Below the pieces are notes generated by a model. That model did no database searches and was not told where the DNA came from. It saw only the letters and a program-made list of their open reading frames with translations. A stretch of DNA of 64,000 nucleotides from Granulicella sibirica (lineage in GTDB: Bacteria > Acidobacteriota > Terriglobia > Terriglobales > Acidobacteriaceae). Made by a program: the position numbers and the translations under genes. The stretch is taken from NCBI RefSeq assembly GCF_004115155.1, contig NZ_RDSM01000003.1:1-64000 (forward strand), read 5' to 3'. Below are positions 52,811-61,049 of this stretch, piece after piece; position 1 is the first letter of the stretch; each line of letters begins with the position of its first letter.

Positions 52811-54697
52811 CTACTTGGTCATGGGTTTCAGGATGTCGTCCAGACGGTCTGGTGTGCCCGTGACGCGGACGAGTTGGGGGAAGCGTTCGCCATCGTGGTA
52901 GGCAATGGATAGCACGCGGTAGGTTCCAGTGTTCTCGATGATGAGTTCGATGGCAGGTTTGCCTTCGCCCTTCGAACCGCGGATGGCCGCGCGTAAGAGT
53001 GCGGGTGTGTAGGCGCGGCTGTTGACGGCGAGGATCTTCATGCCCGGGCCGATGGAGGAGTGGTCCGCGATTCCGCCGACCTCGACGTCCTGGACTTCGC
53101 CCTTGGTGTTGAGCTCCATGCCGAGGGAGTACCAGAAGGACGGACCGGTGTGGGATTCGGCGATCGTCGACCAGGCGCTTGGGGTGTCGGTGTAGGTGAG
53201 CTTGTAGCCGCCGCTGGTGAGGCCCCCGAGCGGAGCACCGGGCTGGTTCGAATCGAGGCGGGTGTGGAGGAAGGTGGACCAGTCGTTGGGGACGACGGCG
53301 TTGAGACCGGCTACGACGTCGTCGAAGGTGTAGGGAACGACGCGGGGCGGGGTGTTGCCGTTGAGACCGTGAAAGGCGGCGACGAAGTCGTTGATGGACT
53401 TCTTGCCGCCGGTCTTCTCGCGAATGGTGGTGTCGACGTCGAGCCAGAGGAGTTCGCCTTCGTCGTAGAAGTCGGTGCCGCGACGCCAGTTATCGTAGGC
53501 GCCCCCGGTGGTGTAGAGGACCTGGGCCATGGTAGCGGTGTCCTGCAGGTCGCGCCAGGTGCGGCCAGGGCGGTTATCGAAGTAGGCCGCGGTGATGGCG
53601 AGGCGGTCGCGGTACTGCGCGGGTGTCCAGATGCCGCAGCGGGCGGCGAGCACGTCGCCGAGGTACTCGGTGAGGCCCTCGTAGACCCAGAGGAGGTCGC
53701 CGATCATGGGCTGCTGGTAGTTGGGCGTGGCAAGGCCGGCGGGGCGGCGGTACTTGCCGTTCCAGCTATGGGTGAACTCGTGCGGCAGCAGGAGGCCGTC
53801 GAGGACGAACTCCTGATCGTCGGTGAAGGTATTTTCGCGGACACGGTCGTCGGAGGACTCGTGGTGTTCCAGACCGAAGTGCGAGACCTGGTCGGAGAGC
53901 GTGACGAGGAAGTGATAGGAGCCGTAGTGGCGGCTCTTGTAGAGGGCTCCAGTCTCGCGGACGAGGCGGCTGAACTGGGCGATGTGCTCGTCGGAGAGGG
54001 CGATGTCCTCGGGACCGTCACCTGCCATGTCAAGGAAGTGTTTGGGCGTGATCTCGGGGGCGAGGGGGACTTCGCGGAAGTAGCGTCCGGCGAGGACAGG
54101 GGAGTCGACGAGGGTTTCGAGGGAGACGGTCTTGAAAGCGGTGGTGAGGGAAGTGCCGGTCGAGGTTGGTTCGAGGGCGGTGCCGAACTTCCATCCGGTG
54201 GGGATGGTGATGGATGGCGTGATCATGACGTCGCCGGCGTTTGTGTTCGCGGGGTAGACGACGAGCTCGTTCCAACTCAAGAGGGCCAGGCTGGCGCTGG
54301 TGGAGGCTCCGGCGGAAAAGCCCGCCGCAGCGGTGGCGAGGAAGTCCATGCGGATGTCGAGCGTGGTGACACCTGCTGGCACGGTGAGGTGGAAGGCGAA
54401 CATTTCGATCTTGTCCCGCTCCCACTTGATGCGCTGGCCGTTGCCGGTGATGACGAAGCCGGCCATGTTGTCGATGGGGCCGGAGGGCATGTGCTCGCCG
54501 GGAATCCACTTGGGATAGACGAGGGTAAGGTCGCCGGGCTGGACGGGGATGGTCTCGGTGGCGTGGATGATCTTGCGGGGGGCATCGTTGAGGTCGACGG
54601 CGAGGGTGATGGGGGTCTGGCTCGTCGTCTGGCTAAAGGCTGTGGCGGCGGCCAGGGTGGCCAATGCCGCGAAGATCCGTGCTGCTTGTACGCGCAT
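52811..54697 (-). CDS. Exported M61-family glycyl aminopeptidase-like metallopeptidase with PDZ domain
   Basis: A 628-residue protein with a signal peptide (MRVQAARIFAALATLAAATA). The catalytic motif HEFTH lies at about residues 306-310, and the third zinc ligand Glu is in WVYEGLTEYLG. The N-terminal part forms a beta domain (VDLNDAPRKIIHATETIPV), and the C-terminal part has a PDZ-like segment (GIADHSSIGPGMKILAVNSR). M61 enzymes are periplasmic zinc peptidases. The reverse strand carries a 564-codon open frame, but codon bias explains it and nothing resembles a protein family. Divergent from the symporter at 54790. Confidence 0.9.
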   Translation of the reverse strand: MRVQAARIFAALATLAAATAFSQTTSQTPITLAVDLNDAPRKIIHATETIPVQPGDLTLVYPKWIPGEHMPSGPIDNMAGFVITGNGQRIKWERDKIEMFAFHLTVPAGVTTLDIRMDFLATAAAGFSAGASTSASLALLSWNELVVYPANTNAGDVMITPSITIPTGWKFGTALEPTSTGTSLTTAFKTVSLETLVDSPVLAGRYFREVPLAPEITPKHFLDMAGDGPEDIALSDEHIAQFSRLVRETGALYKSRHYGSYHFLVTLSDQVSHFGLEHHESSDDRVRENTFTDDQEFVLDGLLLPHEFTHSWNGKYRRPAGLATPNYQQPMIGDLLWVYEGLTEYLGDVLAARCGIWTPAQYRDRLAITAAYFDNRPGRTWRDLQDTATMAQVLYTTGGAYDNWRRGTDFYDEGELLWLDVDTTIREKTGGKKSINDFVAAFHGLNGNTPPRVVPYTFDDVVAGLNAVVPNDWSTFLHTRLDSNQPGAPLGGLTSGGYKLTYTDTPSAWSTIAESHTGPSFWYSLGMELNTKGEVQDVEVGGIADHSSIGPGMKILAVNSRAYTPALLRAAIRGSKGEGKPAIELIIENTGTYRVLSIAYHDGERFPQLVRVTGTPDRLDDILKPMTK

Positions 54698-54789
54698 GTA
54701 TTCCGTGTCTCGATTCGTGGGAGGCGTGCCTGTGCCCTTAGTTTATCGGGTTAACGAACGGTGAACAGGCTACAATCTCGGCACACTCC

Positions 54790-56313
54790 ATGAGTATTTA
54801 CGCGGTAATCCTCGGCCTGATCGTCATCGTGCTTCTCACCGTTTCGCTTACCCGCATCAGCAAGGTGAAGACGAAGGCGGACTACCTCGTGGCGGGGAGG
54901 TCGCTGCCGGCGTTCGTGCTCGTGTTTACCTTGTTGTCGAGCTGGATCGGGTCGGGGTCGCTGCTTGGCGGGGCGGAGAACGCGTATCGGCATGGGTTTG
55001 CGGCATTGTGGCAGGGAGGCGGTGGATGGGCCGGGCTTGTCCTCATCTACTTCATCGCGCCGCGTGCGCGGAAGTTCGCACAGTACACGATTCCCGATCT
55101 GCTGGAGGCGCGGTACAACCAGACGGCGCGTGTGCTTGGGGTGATCGCGGTGCTGTTTACCTATACGGCGATTACGAGTTATCAGCTCATCGGCGGCGGG
55201 GACATTCTGCATCTCGTCTTTCCGGATACGGTTTCGGCGGTGCTTGGCCGGTGGATCATTGCCGGGTTCGTGATTCTGTTTACGGCGATCGCGGGGATGT
55301 CGTCGGTCGCGTACATGGATGTGGCGATCGGGCTCCTGACGACGGTGACGATGATCTGCGCGCTTCCGGTGCTGATCCACCAGGCGGGGGGATGGGCGCA
55401 GGTCCATGCTGCTCTGCCGGCGACGCACTTCCAGGTGCTTGGGGACTTCTCGCTGATCCAGGCGCTGGAGCTGTTTCTGCCGACTTGCCTGTTGATGCTT
55501 GGCAACCAGAGCATGTATCAGAAGTTTTTCTCGGCGAAGAGCGAGAAGGACGCGACGCGGGCGGTGGTGGGATGGGTGATCGGGACGGTGATCCTGGAGA
55601 CGATCATCGTGGCGATCGCGCTGGTGGGGTCAGTCTTGTTTCCGACGGGCGATGTGCATGACCACCCGCGGGAGATCCTGGCGTACACGGGCATGCATGG
55701 GCTGAACCCGGCGGCGATGCCGGGCGGGATGGGGTCGACCGTAGCGGGAAATCTGCACGCAACCTTGCAGCCGTACGCGCTTGGCGGGTCGATGTTGACG
55801 CTGCTTGGGGCGTTGCTGGTGGGGGCGATCTTCGCGAAGATCATCTCGACGGCGAATAACTATTTATTTTCTCCCTCGACGAACCTGGTCAACGACATCT
55901 TCGTGCGATATATGAAGCCTGAGGCTTCGAATAAACAGATTCTGCTGGTGAGCCGGTTGATGGTGGTGCTGCTTGGGCTTTGGGCGCTGTACCAGGCGCT
56001 GCATACGGATTCGGTGCTGAAGAAGACGCTGTATGCATACACGATCTACTCGGCGGCGCTGACGCCGGTGATCCTGGCGGCGTTCTATTGGAAACGGGCG
56101 ACGGCATCGGCGGCGGTGGCGAGCATCGGGACGGGAACGTTCGTGACGGTGTTCTGGGATTCGGCGTTTATCCATGATCATCTGCCTCAGATCGTCAGCG
56201 AACGGGACGCTATCTTTCCAGCGCTGATCGCTTCGCTGCTCTGCCTGCTCATTGTGTCGCTCGCCACGAAACCTCCCAGCGCGGAACAGTTGAAGCCATT
56301 TCTCGAAGCGTAG
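54790..56313 (+). CDS. Sodium:solute symporter family transporter
   Basis: A 507-residue membrane protein with about 13 helices. KVKTKADYLVAGRSLPAFVL, TLLSSWIGSGSLLGGAENAY, YTIPDLLEARYNQTARVLG and NQSMYQKFFSAKSEKDATRAV are hallmarks of the SSS family, which import sugars, amino acids, urea or carboxylates with sodium. ISTANNYLFSPSTNLVNDI is the helix-8/9 region. The substrate cannot be resolved. Divergent from the M61 peptidase and followed by an unrelated MBL-fold gene at 56362. Confidence 0.9.
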   Translation: MSIYAVILGLIVIVLLTVSLTRISKVKTKADYLVAGRSLPAFVLVFTLLSSWIGSGSLLGGAENAYRHGFAALWQGGGGWAGLVLIYFIAPRARKFAQYTIPDLLEARYNQTARVLGVIAVLFTYTAITSYQLIGGGDILHLVFPDTVSAVLGRWIIAGFVILFTAIAGMSSVAYMDVAIGLLTTVTMICALPVLIHQAGGWAQVHAALPATHFQVLGDFSLIQALELFLPTCLLMLGNQSMYQKFFSAKSEKDATRAVVGWVIGTVILETIIVAIALVGSVLFPTGDVHDHPREILAYTGMHGLNPAAMPGGMGSTVAGNLHATLQPYALGGSMLTLLGALLVGAIFAKIISTANNYLFSPSTNLVNDIFVRYMKPEASNKQILLVSRLMVVLLGLWALYQALHTDSVLKKTLYAYTIYSAALTPVILAAFYWKRATASAAVASIGTGTFVTVFWDSAFIHDHLPQIVSERDAIFPALIASLLCLLIVSLATKPPSAEQLKPFLEA

Positions 56314-56361
56314 CCGCAATCCGATCGGCGGCTGGCGCATCCAATAGCGGGAGAGTCCTGG

Positions 56362-57342
56362 ATGCGTTCGGTAAATCGAGTGAGTTCGCGACCGTTTCGA
56401 GTGAGGAAGCTGCAGCAGCTCTGGCGGCTTGTGCAGGAGAGCCATGAATGCCCGCTGACAGGTGAGCCTCGCAAGCCGGAACTCGTGGGGCCGGGCGAGC
56501 TTGGGGTGACGTTCATCGGGCATTCGTCGTTTCTTCTGCAGATCGGCGGAAAGAATGTGCTGATCGATCCGGTGTTTGCCAAGCGGCTTGTGGTCTTGCG
56601 GCGGCAGCGTCGGCCCGGGGTGCAGATCGCGGATCTCCCGGCAATCGACGTGGTCTTTCTGACCCACGCGCATATGGATCATTTGAATATTCCCTCGCTG
56701 CGTGCGGTGGCGCGGGCTACGCGTCGTCTTCACGGGACGGCTCCGGTGGTCGTGGTTCCGAACGGCGTTGAAGATCTGGTGCGAACCCTGGGCTTTTCGC
56801 GTGTCGAGACGATGAGCTGGTGGGAGGAGCGTGTCGTCGAGGGGCTGCATGTGACGATGACGCCGTGCCAGCACTGGGGCGCTCGCATGTTCAAGGACAC
56901 GCATCGCGAGTTTGGCGGGTATTGCATACGGCCCGACGGCGGCGGTATGAGTGTGTACCACTCGGGCGATACGGCTTACTTTGGCGGCTTCCGCGAGATC
57001 GGGGCGAGGCTGCGTCCGGACGTGGCGCTTATGCCCGTCGGAGCATATTTTCCCGATAGCTACCGCAGCGTGCATACGAGCCCGGAAGAGGCGGTGCGAG
57101 GCTTCCTCGAGACAGGTGCGGAGTGGATGGTTCCGATGCACTACGGAACGTTCCGGCTGGGGCGTGAGCCGATGGAGGAGCCGATCGAACGGCTCGCGGC
57201 GGAGTCGGCTCGGCTTGGCCTCGAAGGTCGCGTGCGGGTTGTTGCCGAGGGTGAAACCATGCGAATTTCTGGCAAAAACGATGGTACGGCTGAAACGAAT
57301 TATGCTTCCCGCGATGCGGTGGGTGCATCCAAACGAGCATGA
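56362..57342 (+). CDS. MBL-fold metallohydrolase (NAPE-PLD/UlaG-like)
   Basis: A 326-residue enzyme. The zinc motif THAHMDHL (His102, His104, Asp106, His107) is in FLTHAHMDHLNI, with FIGHSSFLLQIGGKNVLIDP at 51-70, PCQHWGAR, and the HSGDTAYF metal ligand. The family includes lactonases and phospholipase-D-like hydrolases; the substrate here is unknown. Its stop overlaps the start of the aldo/keto reductase gene (ATGA), so the two are translationally coupled, suggesting consecutive steps or one substrate. Confidence 0.87.
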   Translation: MRSVNRVSSRPFRVRKLQQLWRLVQESHECPLTGEPRKPELVGPGELGVTFIGHSSFLLQIGGKNVLIDPVFAKRLVVLRRQRRPGVQIADLPAIDVVFLTHAHMDHLNIPSLRAVARATRRLHGTAPVVVVPNGVEDLVRTLGFSRVETMSWWEERVVEGLHVTMTPCQHWGARMFKDTHREFGGYCIRPDGGGMSVYHSGDTAYFGGFREIGARLRPDVALMPVGAYFPDSYRSVHTSPEEAVRGFLETGAEWMVPMHYGTFRLGREPMEEPIERLAAESARLGLEGRVRVVAEGETMRISGKNDGTAETNYASRDAVGASKRA

Positions 57343-58202
57343 GCAACGCAACCATCAATTCGGTGAGCAAGACATTCAAAATCGGCGGCGATCTGGAAGT
57401 GAATCGCCTTGGATTCGGAGCAATGCGCATCACGGGCGAGGGTGTCTGGGGTCCGCCAAAGGATGTGGAAGGCGCGAAGGCCGTGCTGCGCAAGGCAGTC
57501 GAGCTTGGTGTGAACTTCATCGATACCGCCGACGCCTACGGCCCGCAGGTGAGCGAGCAGTTGATTGGCGAGGCGCTTTCGCCTTACAAGAGGGGCGTCA
57601 TCGTCGCGACCAAAGGCGGCCTGACGCGGCAGGGGCCGAACAAGTGGCTCCCGGTCGGGCGTCCCGAGTACCTTCGGCAGGAGGTTGAACTCAGCCTTCG
57701 TGCGCTGAAGGTGGACACGATCGATCTGTGGCAGTTGCACCGCATCGACCCCAAGGTTCCGGTCGAGGAGTCGCTGAAGGAGATTGCCAAGCTGCAGAAG
57801 GAGGGCAAGATCCGCCACGTCGGTCTATCCGAAGTGAAACCTCACGAGATCGATCAGGCGCGTAAGGTGATCGAGATCGTCAGCGTGCAGAACCAGTACA
57901 ACATCGGCGACCGCAAGCACGAGGACGTGGTCGACTACTGCACAAAGCATAACCTGGCGTTCATCCCGTGGTTCCCCGTAGCGGCCGGTAAGCTGGCGCA
58001 GCCGGGCGGCAAGCTCGATGAGGCCGCGAAGAAGCATAACGCGACTGTCGGACAGCTTTCGCTGGCGTGGCTGCTGCAGCGCTCGCCTGTGATGCTTCCA
58101 ATCCCGGGAACATCGAGCATCGCGCACCTCGAGGAGAACGTCGCCGCCGCCGATGTGACGTTGTCGGCCGAGGAGTGGAAAGACATAGAGAGCGCTGCGT
58201 AA
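57339..58202 (+). CDS. Aldo/keto reductase
   Basis: A 287-residue (beta/alpha)8-barrel NADPH oxidoreductase. The tetrad is in place: Asp62 and Tyr67 in FIDTADAYGP, Lys92 in VATKGG, His134 in LWQLHRID. The C-terminal PIPGTSSIAHLEENV binds the cofactor phosphate. The group reduces aldehydes and ketones. It overlaps the MBL-fold gene by four bases, and a bidirectional terminator lies just downstream (58219-58259), ending the operon. Confidence 0.92.
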   Translation: MSNATINSVSKTFKIGGDLEVNRLGFGAMRITGEGVWGPPKDVEGAKAVLRKAVELGVNFIDTADAYGPQVSEQLIGEALSPYKRGVIVATKGGLTRQGPNKWLPVGRPEYLRQEVELSLRALKVDTIDLWQLHRIDPKVPVEESLKEIAKLQKEGKIRHVGLSEVKPHEIDQARKVIEIVSVQNQYNIGDRKHEDVVDYCTKHNLAFIPWFPVAAGKLAQPGGKLDEAAKKHNATVGQLSLAWLLQRSPVMLPIPGTSSIAHLEENVAAADVTLSAEEWKDIESAA

Positions 58203-58218
58203 GCATTACGGCAGCAGA

Positions 58219-58259
58219 AAAAAGGCTGAGGCGCGGTTATTCCGCCCTCAGCCTTTTTC
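58219..58259. terminator. Bidirectional Rho-independent terminator
   Basis: AAAAAAGGCTGAGG (58219-58232) pairs with CCTCAGCCTTTTT (58247-58259) around a short loop, with A and T tracts on the two sides. It separates the convergent aldo/keto reductase and the exported-protein gene at 58270. Confidence 0.9.
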
Positions 58260-58269
58260 TTTTGCTGGG

Positions 58270-58986
58270 TTAGTTGTCGTCAGCCGCATCGCCTTCTTCA
58301 ACGATGGCGGCGCTGCCGACGATATCGAACGTGGATGCTTCCCCTCCAGTCGGCTGAAGCGTCACGCGCATCGGCTGCCTCTGCCACGCGGCAGGCTGAC
58401 AGACTGGGATGAAGTGGTCGGGCTGCGGCCATCGTCCGATCTGCTTTTGAATGACGGCATGCCGTGCGCCAAGCTGCGCCACGACAGCATAGAGGCCACC
58501 TTTTGCCGTTTGTCCGGTACCGCAATAAGCGGCGTAGTCGCGGAACCAGACGGCGTCCGAGGCGACGGGGTCGAAGTCCGGCAGGTGGATGGCGGCGATG
58601 TGTCCGGTGACGCGATCGACGAGGAGCCACGGACCGGGCTGCCAGGTCCAACGATCCTCCGCCTCGGTTGGCAGGCGGTCGTTGATGCGGAGGGCGCGCC
58701 GCACGGTGAAGCTTCGGTCGGTGACGTCGTGGGGTTCTCCCATGGTCCACTCGCGCTGGCGCGTGTCGACGAAGAGGGCACGAACCTTGAGAGTCGTCGA
58801 TTCCTCGTTCCGGTTATTGCGATCGGTCTCGGCGGGAGTGTATGGGACCTTGCGGACGGGACCAAGGGTAACGGCGTGAGTTTTCGGCGGCTTGGCGGGC
58901 TTGGGTTCTTCGGCGCTGGTGTGCGTGAAGCCCGCGAACGAAAGGGCGATCAGCAGAGGCACTGGAGCGGAGCGGAGGGTCTGCAT
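58270..58986 (-). CDS. Exported protein of unknown function
   Basis: About 238 residues. A signal peptide (MQTLRSAPVPLLIALSFAGF) is followed by PAKPPKTHAVTLGPVRKVPY, RALFVDTRQREWTMGEPHDVTD, DRWTWQPGPWLLVDRVTGHI and AVWFRDYAAYCG. No catalytic motif is recognised; Acidobacteria have many similar hypothetical proteins. The frame remains open far upstream (to 59868), but the upstream part has no ribosome site and overlaps the bactofilin gene, so I start at 58986. Start uncertain. Followed by the bidirectional terminator. Confidence 0.65.
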   Translation of the reverse strand: MQTLRSAPVPLLIALSFAGFTHTSAEEPKPAKPPKTHAVTLGPVRKVPYTPAETDRNNRNEESTTLKVRALFVDTRQREWTMGEPHDVTDRSFTVRRALRINDRLPTEAEDRWTWQPGPWLLVDRVTGHIAAIHLPDFDPVASDAVWFRDYAAYCGTGQTAKGGLYAVVAQLGARHAVIQKQIGRWPQPDHFIPVCQPAAWQRQPMRVTLQPTGGEASTFDIVGSAAIVEEGDAADDN

Positions 58987-59256
58987 GGGGGCAGGGTAGG
59001 CGCAAGGTGTCGGGAACGCAAGACGAAACGTCCGCATGTGGGAGGGCGCGAAGAGTCGAAGGTGTTTAGGACAACGATTGCCTGGAAGGAATCCGGGAGG
59101 AATCAGACTAATTACGGGACGGGTTTTGCACTGTTGCCCGGGTCGCCCAAGGGGTTGGCAAAGTAGTATCGTGTTCTCAGAGTGCACTCCCGCAGCGGCG
59201 GCGCCGCGCGCGGTCCAGACGGACACATTTGCAGCAAGGAAGGAAACAACGACACC

Positions 59257-59778
59257 ATGTGGAAACCGAACCAGCCCGGAAGCCCGAATCCCCAAACCCC
59301 AGAGCCGATCCGTCCTTCGACCCCGGCATCCACCTTCGAGGCTCCGTCGCGGCCTGCGGCGCCAAGTGTCTCCACCCCGTCGGCTGCCGCTCCGTCCGGC
59401 GAGCAGGCGACGATCGGCAAGTCGCTCATCGTAAAAGGCGAGCTGTCCGGTTCGGAGTCGCTGTACATCGACGGCAAGGTCGAGGGTGCGATCAATCTTC
59501 CCGGGAACCGCGTGACCGTTGGCCGCAACGGCCAGGTGGCGGCGAACATCCTGGCCCGCGAAGTCGTTGTGCTGGGTAAGGTTCGCGGCAACATTCAGGC
59601 AAGCGACCGCGTGGACATCCGCAGCGAAGGCTCGCTGACGGGCGACGTCACGGCGGCGCGTATCTCGATCGAAGACGGCGCATTCTTCAAGGGAGGCATC
59701 GACATCCGCAAGCCGGGCGCGGCGGAGACATCCAAGACTTCCGTTTCGCAGCCTGAGCCGGTCGCTGTCGACGCTTAG
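59257..59778 (+). CDS. Bactofilin-family cytoskeletal protein
   Basis: A 173-residue protein. A Pro-rich disordered N-terminus (about 1-45, PNQPGSPNPQTPEPIRPSTP) precedes the bactofilin beta-helix: TIGKSLIVKGELSGSESLYI, GKVEGAINLPGNRVTVGRNG, ANILAREVVVLGKVRGNIQ and RISIEDGAFFKGGIDI. Bactofilins polymerise without nucleotide and take part in cell shape and polarity. The ATG at 59257 is chosen; AAGGAAGGA lies 14 bases before it, rather far. A hairpin terminator follows (59804-59827). Confidence 0.9.
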   Translation: MWKPNQPGSPNPQTPEPIRPSTPASTFEAPSRPAAPSVSTPSAAAPSGEQATIGKSLIVKGELSGSESLYIDGKVEGAINLPGNRVTVGRNGQVAANILAREVVVLGKVRGNIQASDRVDIRSEGSLTGDVTAARISIEDGAFFKGGIDIRKPGAAETSKTSVSQPEPVAVDA

Positions 59779-59803
59779 TTTTTTGCTTGATTCAGAGACG
59801 AAG

Positions 59804-59827
59804 AGCCTCGGCGACGCCGGGGCTTTT
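59804..59827 (+). terminator. Terminator after bactofilin
   Basis: AGCCTCGGC (59804-59812), GAC loop, GCCGGGGCT (59816-59824), one T-G wobble, followed by TTTC. Stem and short U-run fit an intrinsic terminator. Confidence 0.7.
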
Positions 59828-59842
59828 CTGCGTTTGGGGGTC

Positions 59843-60214
59843 CTAGAACACGAGGACGCTGCGGGCAAGGGTGAAGCAGAGGGTAAGAGCGAGGGCCGGA
59901 TAGAGGATCGTCGTCGGCAGCTTCGGCCAGATGTCGGGCTCTCCCGCGAGCAGGCGGCGGTAGGTCTGCGCTGCGTACAAGAAGATTACCGGAAGCGCCA
60001 GGACGAACAAGGCATTCGCACGAAAAGCCTCGCGCAGTTGGCCATGGAGCAAGTCAGCGAGTGCCCGGGTCGCACCGCACCCCGGGCACTGAATGTGGAG
60101 AAGCTGGTAGATAGGGCAGGGCGGATAGAAGCGGCTCTGCGGGTGAACGGCAAGCACAGCCAGAGCCACCACGGACGTGGCGATAGCAAGGTTCGCCGCG
60201 TAAATCGCCTTCAT
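59843..60214 (-). CDS. DUF2752 membrane protein
   Basis: A 123-residue membrane protein with three helices (LAIATSVVALAVLAVHP, ALFVLALPVIFLYAAQT, LPTTILYPALALTLCFTLA). The signature CPIYQLLHIQCPGCGATRAL, with its Cys and Gly-Cys-Gly motif, is diagnostic for DUF2752. Function unknown. It starts 10 bases after the stop of the GYF-domain gene on the same strand, so the two are an operon. Confidence 0.88.
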   Translation of the reverse strand: MKAIYAANLAIATSVVALAVLAVHPQSRFYPPCPIYQLLHIQCPGCGATRALADLLHGQLREAFRANALFVLALPVIFLYAAQTYRRLLAGEPDIWPKLPTTILYPALALTLCFTLARSVLVF

Positions 60215-60224
60215 CAGGCGGCGC

Positions 60225-60941
60225 TCAGTAGCCCGCCCGATAGCTCATGGCGCGCTTGATGTCGTTGATGCGGTTGATATGGTACTGGAAGTAGACCCCG
60301 CCGAAGAAGAAGGTCATCACGCCAGAGAGCCGGAGCCCGACGGGGTCTGTCGTGTTGAAGTGGCGCTCGAGAGTATTGCGCATGGCGAAGCGTGCGATGA
60401 GGCGGACGATCCAGCAGACGAAGGTGATGCTGGCGTAAGGGCCACCGAAGCCCTGGGTGAAGTCGGGATGCGTGTGGTAGCCGCCACCCAGCGCCATGTT
60501 GAACTTCGCTCCAGCAAAGACCTGGAGGATCATCAGGACGGTCCCGGCGATGTAGAGAATCAGCACCTTGCTTTCGGGCACGACGCGGTTGACCCACGCC
60601 GCCATGATGAGGTTCCAGATGTACATGAAGACGGTGCAGGTGAGGAAGCCGAACAGCAGGACGAGGCCCCAACTCAGGTTTGGCGGAGCATCCCAGGCTC
60701 CTGGGATGGGTGCCGTGTACTGCGGAGGTGGGTAGCTGCCGCCGATCGGCTCGTAGGGCGGAGCACCGGGCGAGGGCGTGCTCGCGACGCCGAGGATCTG
60801 CGAGACTGGCACCCAGTCCGCCATCTCCTCGCTCTTTGCCATGTCGGTAAGCTGCACGTTGCCGGACTCGACGTAGCGGGCGAGATCTTCGAGGGCATAG
60901 GGACCGTAGATCTGGCCGTTGCGGGAAACCTGGTAGAGCAT
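60225..60941 (-). CDS. GYF-like (DUF4339) domain membrane protein
   Basis: About 238 residues. An N-terminal GYF_2-like domain (MLYQVSRNGQIYGPYALEDL, then ARYVESGNVQLTDMAKSEE) precedes a Pro-rich linker and a membrane part with about four helices (GLVLLFGFLTCTVFMYIWN, SKVLILYIAGTVLMILQVFAG, SITFVCWIVRLIARFAMRN, SGVMTFFFGGVYFQYHINRI quoted in pieces). Such proteins may recruit partners through the GYF domain; function is unknown. AAGGAG precedes the ATG at 60941; an open frame extends to 61019. It is coupled to DUF2752. Confidence 0.82.
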   Translation of the reverse strand: MLYQVSRNGQIYGPYALEDLARYVESGNVQLTDMAKSEEMADWVPVSQILGVASTPSPGAPPYEPIGGSYPPPQYTAPIPGAWDAPPNLSWGLVLLFGFLTCTVFMYIWNLIMAAWVNRVVPESKVLILYIAGTVLMILQVFAGAKFNMALGGGYHTHPDFTQGFGGPYASITFVCWIVRLIARFAMRNTLERHFNTTDPVGLRLSGVMTFFFGGVYFQYHINRINDIKRAMSYRAGY

Positions 60942-61049
60942 GGGCGACTCCTTCGTCGAGCAAGTAGAGCAGGGATGCAGCTTGAAGGAGATCAGAACAC
61001 GGTCCGGCGGTCGTGACAAGCGGTCTGACTTCGCTGGACTGCTTACTAG

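Noticed and set aside
53060..54754. 564-codon plus-strand frame opposite the M61 peptidase
   Set aside because: Val/Gly/Glu-rich, no family-like segment, and fully antisense to a well-supported peptidase. High G+C at codon position 3 leaves such antisense frames open.
55864..57351. 495-codon minus-strand frame over the symporter and MBL genes
   Set aside because: Arg/His-rich composition and spans two well-supported genes on the opposite strand.
58987..59868. N-terminal extension of the exported protein at 58270
   Set aside because: Would cover the bactofilin gene antisense; no ribosome site; the signal peptide begins at 58986.
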